Of a stretch of 8,033 bases of DNA, positions 6,157 to 8,033 are shown piece after piece. Each line of letters starts with the position of its first letter. Positions within the stretch are counted from its first letter, which is position 1. The position numbers were made by a program, and so were the translations under genes. Location: NCBI GenBank assembly GCA_016868515.1, contig VGGM01000052.1, positions 1-8,033 of the forward strand. The letters are read 5' to 3'. The notes under the pieces are model-generated. The model saw nothing but the letters and a program-made list of their open reading frames with translations, did no database searches and had not been told where the DNA came from. The DNA is from Bacteroidota bacterium. Its GTDB lineage: Bacteria; Bacteroidota; Bacteroidia; Bacteroidales; VadinHA17.

Positions 6157-8033
6157 TTAACTGTTTATTCTGAAAGGTTTGTACTCCTTGCCTCCTCCCC
6201 TGAATCCGGCGTTTTTATAAAACTCAACGAATGTAAGCCTCATGGGGTGTATAAAACCTCCAAGTGAGGCCATGAAGATGTTGATTGAATGTCCTATCAG
6301 CAGCAGCAGCACGAAAAAGAGCCAGCCTATATAGGGAATTGAGAGAAACTGAGATGAAATATCATTGAACACAAAGCCCAGGATTCCTGAAGAGATTCCC
6401 AGGGCGAAGAGTCTGATATAGGAAAGCAGGTCCCCGAATATCCCTGTCGCTACATTGTAGGTATCCCACACCCCGCTTCCAATCCGGAAAAAGATATTGA
6501 TTGACAGGTTGTTGAGCAGGAATATCAGCACTCCGGCAACTCCCAGCAGTCCAAGGAAAAGAGGCTTTGTTGCTTCCGGATCAATAAAACCGGCTGTATC
6601 TCCACCCTTGAAAACGACAACGGTCAGCAGCAATATCACCCACCCCAGAGTTGAAAGGCTATGCCTGAATCCCCTCTGTATTGAGATGTTGATGATCTTT
6701 ACGATCATTCCGAAGATAATCTGAATGGCTCCGAGGGCAATTGCCAGGTAGAACATGTTCAGCGGATCCTGCATAATGTGCCTGAATGACTTCAGCAGCT
6801 TTATGTCGGGGTCGGATGCCCTCAGGAAGGCTCCCTTGTATTTTCTCAACACGTCGTTGCCCGTAATGGCTTCAACAGATCCAAGGAACTCCTTTCTTGT
6901 TTCAAAATGCCGGTCTCTCAGTACTGTTATCTGATTCACAATATCGGAAGGTATCCTCATTATCTTCATCTCATCCAGACTGCTGTCCTTTATTGTGTAA
7001 CCCGAATCAATAAGATTCATGCCAAAGAAGGTTCCCGAAATAATACCGAATACCACGGTGGCTATTCCAAGGTATTTGGCAAGGCTCAGGAATGGCCTCA
7101 TTGTCCTGGGTACTTTTTTGTAAAGGATGAATGCTGCTGCGATAAAGACAAGACCGTAGCCGGCATCACCAAGGCAGAATCCGAAGAAAAGCATAAAAAA
7201 TGGCGCAAAAAATGGTGTAAGGTCAAGTTCCTTATAGTTTGGCAGATCAAAAAGCTTTGATATCGGTTCAAACAGCACCGAGAATTTGTTGTTTCTCAAC
7301 ATCACGGGCACCTTTTCATCTTCAGCCGGGTCGGATTCATATGCGTATACACCGCTGCCTTCCACAATAGCCGAAATGGAGGCTTCAGATTCAACCGGTA
7401 CCCATCCGTGAAGGACCATTAAGCTGCCATCAGCCTCAGTCAGGGCCTGTTTTTCTGCAACTTTGTATTCAATTGTATCAAGTAGTCCCAGCCTTCCTTT
7501 TTGAACAATCTTATGCCATTCAAAGGCGTTCTGCTTAAGGGTAATGCCTATTTCCTTAATCCGTTCCTCTGTTTTGCCGGCTTCGGCAAGCAGTTTTGGT
7601 GCAGATACTTCTCCTGTCTTCTCAGGATCGGCATCAATTGTAACTTCTTCACCGGGTTTATGCACCACTGCGAAGTATGTTTTCCCTCTGTCAATGTTAA
7701 TTATCTGAAATGACGGGTTTTGGTGCCATTCGTCCGTGAATTTCTTTGAAGGACAACTGAAAAGAGATATTTGCCATCCTGACTTAACCAGTTTTTCAAA
7801 ACCGGCAGATTCATAATCGCCCCATGCCTCGATTTTTGAAGCTTCAATTTTAAGTGACTGCACCCTGTTCCGTAACTCCTCGGTTTCGGTGGTAAGTGAC
7901 TCCACATCTGATACAATCTCTCCGGCAGTCTGTTCCACCGGCCCGCGTACCATCTCAGATTCGTCCTCGGGGATACTCCTTTTCAGAACTTTCAGAACAG
8001 TGTCATACCTTCTCAGTTCAGCAAGTAATTCTC
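6157..8033 (-). CDS. atpI: V-type ATP synthase/ATPase subunit I (stator a-like subunit), N-terminus outside window
   Basis: Subunit I (NtpI type; homologue of eukaryotic subunit a) forms the ion half-channels next to the K ring and anchors the peripheral stalks. The frame stays open to the right edge: 26 codons upstream of the ATG at 7953 encode a plausible continuation (ELLAELRRYDTVLKVLKRSI...), so that Met is internal and the true start is beyond 8033. Roughly 230 hydrophilic residues, including a coiled-coil-like stretch near residues 17-43 (counted from that Met), precede eight membrane helices starting near 245. The conserved FFGFCLGDAGYGL motif is at 256-268. The channel arginine lies in LLSYIRLFALGI (Arg514, matching yeast Vph1 Arg735). 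The second arginine and its companions are in FIHPMRLTFVEFY (His569, Arg572, Glu577). A charged insert of about 80 residues lies between TM3 and TM4. Subunit K follows 24 bases downstream. In Bacteroidota ATPase operons, I then K usually come last, after E, A, B and D. Confidence 0.95.
   Translation of the reverse strand, partial: ELLAELRRYDTVLKVLKRSIPEDESEMVRGPVEQTAGEIVSDVESLTTETEELRNRVQSLKIEASKIEAWGDYESAGFEKLVKSGWQISLFSCPSKKFTDEWHQNPSFQIINIDRGKTYFAVVHKPGEEVTIDADPEKTGEVSAPKLLAEAGKTEERIKEIGITLKQNAFEWHKIVQKGRLGLLDTIEYKVAEKQALTEADGSLMVLHGWVPVESEASISAIVEGSGVYAYESDPAEDEKVPVMLRNNKFSVLFEPISKLFDLPNYKELDLTPFFAPFFMLFFGFCLGDAGYGLVFIAAAFILYKKVPRTMRPFLSLAKYLGIATVVFGIISGTFFGMNLIDSGYTIKDSSLDEMKIMRIPSDIVNQITVLRDRHFETRKEFLGSVEAITGNDVLRKYKGAFLRASDPDIKLLKSFRHIMQDPLNMFYLAIALGAIQIIFGMIVKIINISIQRGFRHSLSTLGWVILLLTVVVFKGGDTAGFIDPEATKPLFLGLLGVAGVLIFLLNNLSINIFFRIGSGVWDTYNVATGIFGDLLSYIRLFALGISSGILGFVFNDISSQFLSIPYIGWLFFVLLLLIGHSINIFMASLGGFIHPMRLTFVEFYKNAGFRGGGKEYKPFRINS

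Noticed and set aside
6157..7953. Treating the ATG at 7953 as the true start of subunit I
   Set aside because: The frame stays open to the right edge, with upstream residues typical of the subunit I N-terminal region.

Overview
The window looks like chromosomal DNA of a Bacteroidota bacterium, probably Bacteroidales-like. Three things suggest this: a V/A-type ATPase with subunit I followed directly by subunit K, starts that lack purine-rich Shine-Dalgarno sequences and sit in A/T-rich leaders, and envelope proteins typical of a Gram-negative cell. The phylum is an inference from gene content and style; no rRNA or other marker is present.

Left part, plus strand (about 1-4141): three tightly packed genes form one apparent operon. 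They are the C-terminal part of an outer-membrane beta-barrel protein whose start lies left of the window, a 756-residue RND/MMPL-type inner-membrane exporter, and a 257-residue secreted LolA-like protein. Read together they offer an inner-membrane pump, a periplasmic carrier for a hydrophobic cargo and an outer-membrane component, i.e. a candidate lipid or lipoprotein trafficking route. The cargo cannot be read from the sequence. This is the least understood part of the window.

Middle, plus strand (4176-5576): mnmE, the GTPase of the tRNA wobble-uridine modification enzyme. It is complete, with all G motifs and the C-terminal CIGK. It follows the envelope genes after 34 bases, so it may be cotranscribed with them or use its own promoter; a Bacteroidota-like -7 box is visible just upstream.

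Right part, minus strand (5644-8033): the end of a V-type ATPase operon transcribed toward mnmE. Subunit I, the stator subunit carrying the ion half-channels, is cut by the right edge. Subunit K, the duplicated rotor-ring proteolipid, is complete and is the last gene. Subunit K carries all the residues that bind Na+ in the Enterococcus hirae ring, so the machine is plausibly sodium-coupled.

mnmE and the ATPase operon converge on a 67-base gap with no convincing intrinsic terminator. No RNA genes, CRISPR arrays, insertion sequences, integrases or phage genes were seen, and no stretch longer than 300 bases lacks a gene. Apart from the envelope cassette, the window is mostly ordinary housekeeping DNA.
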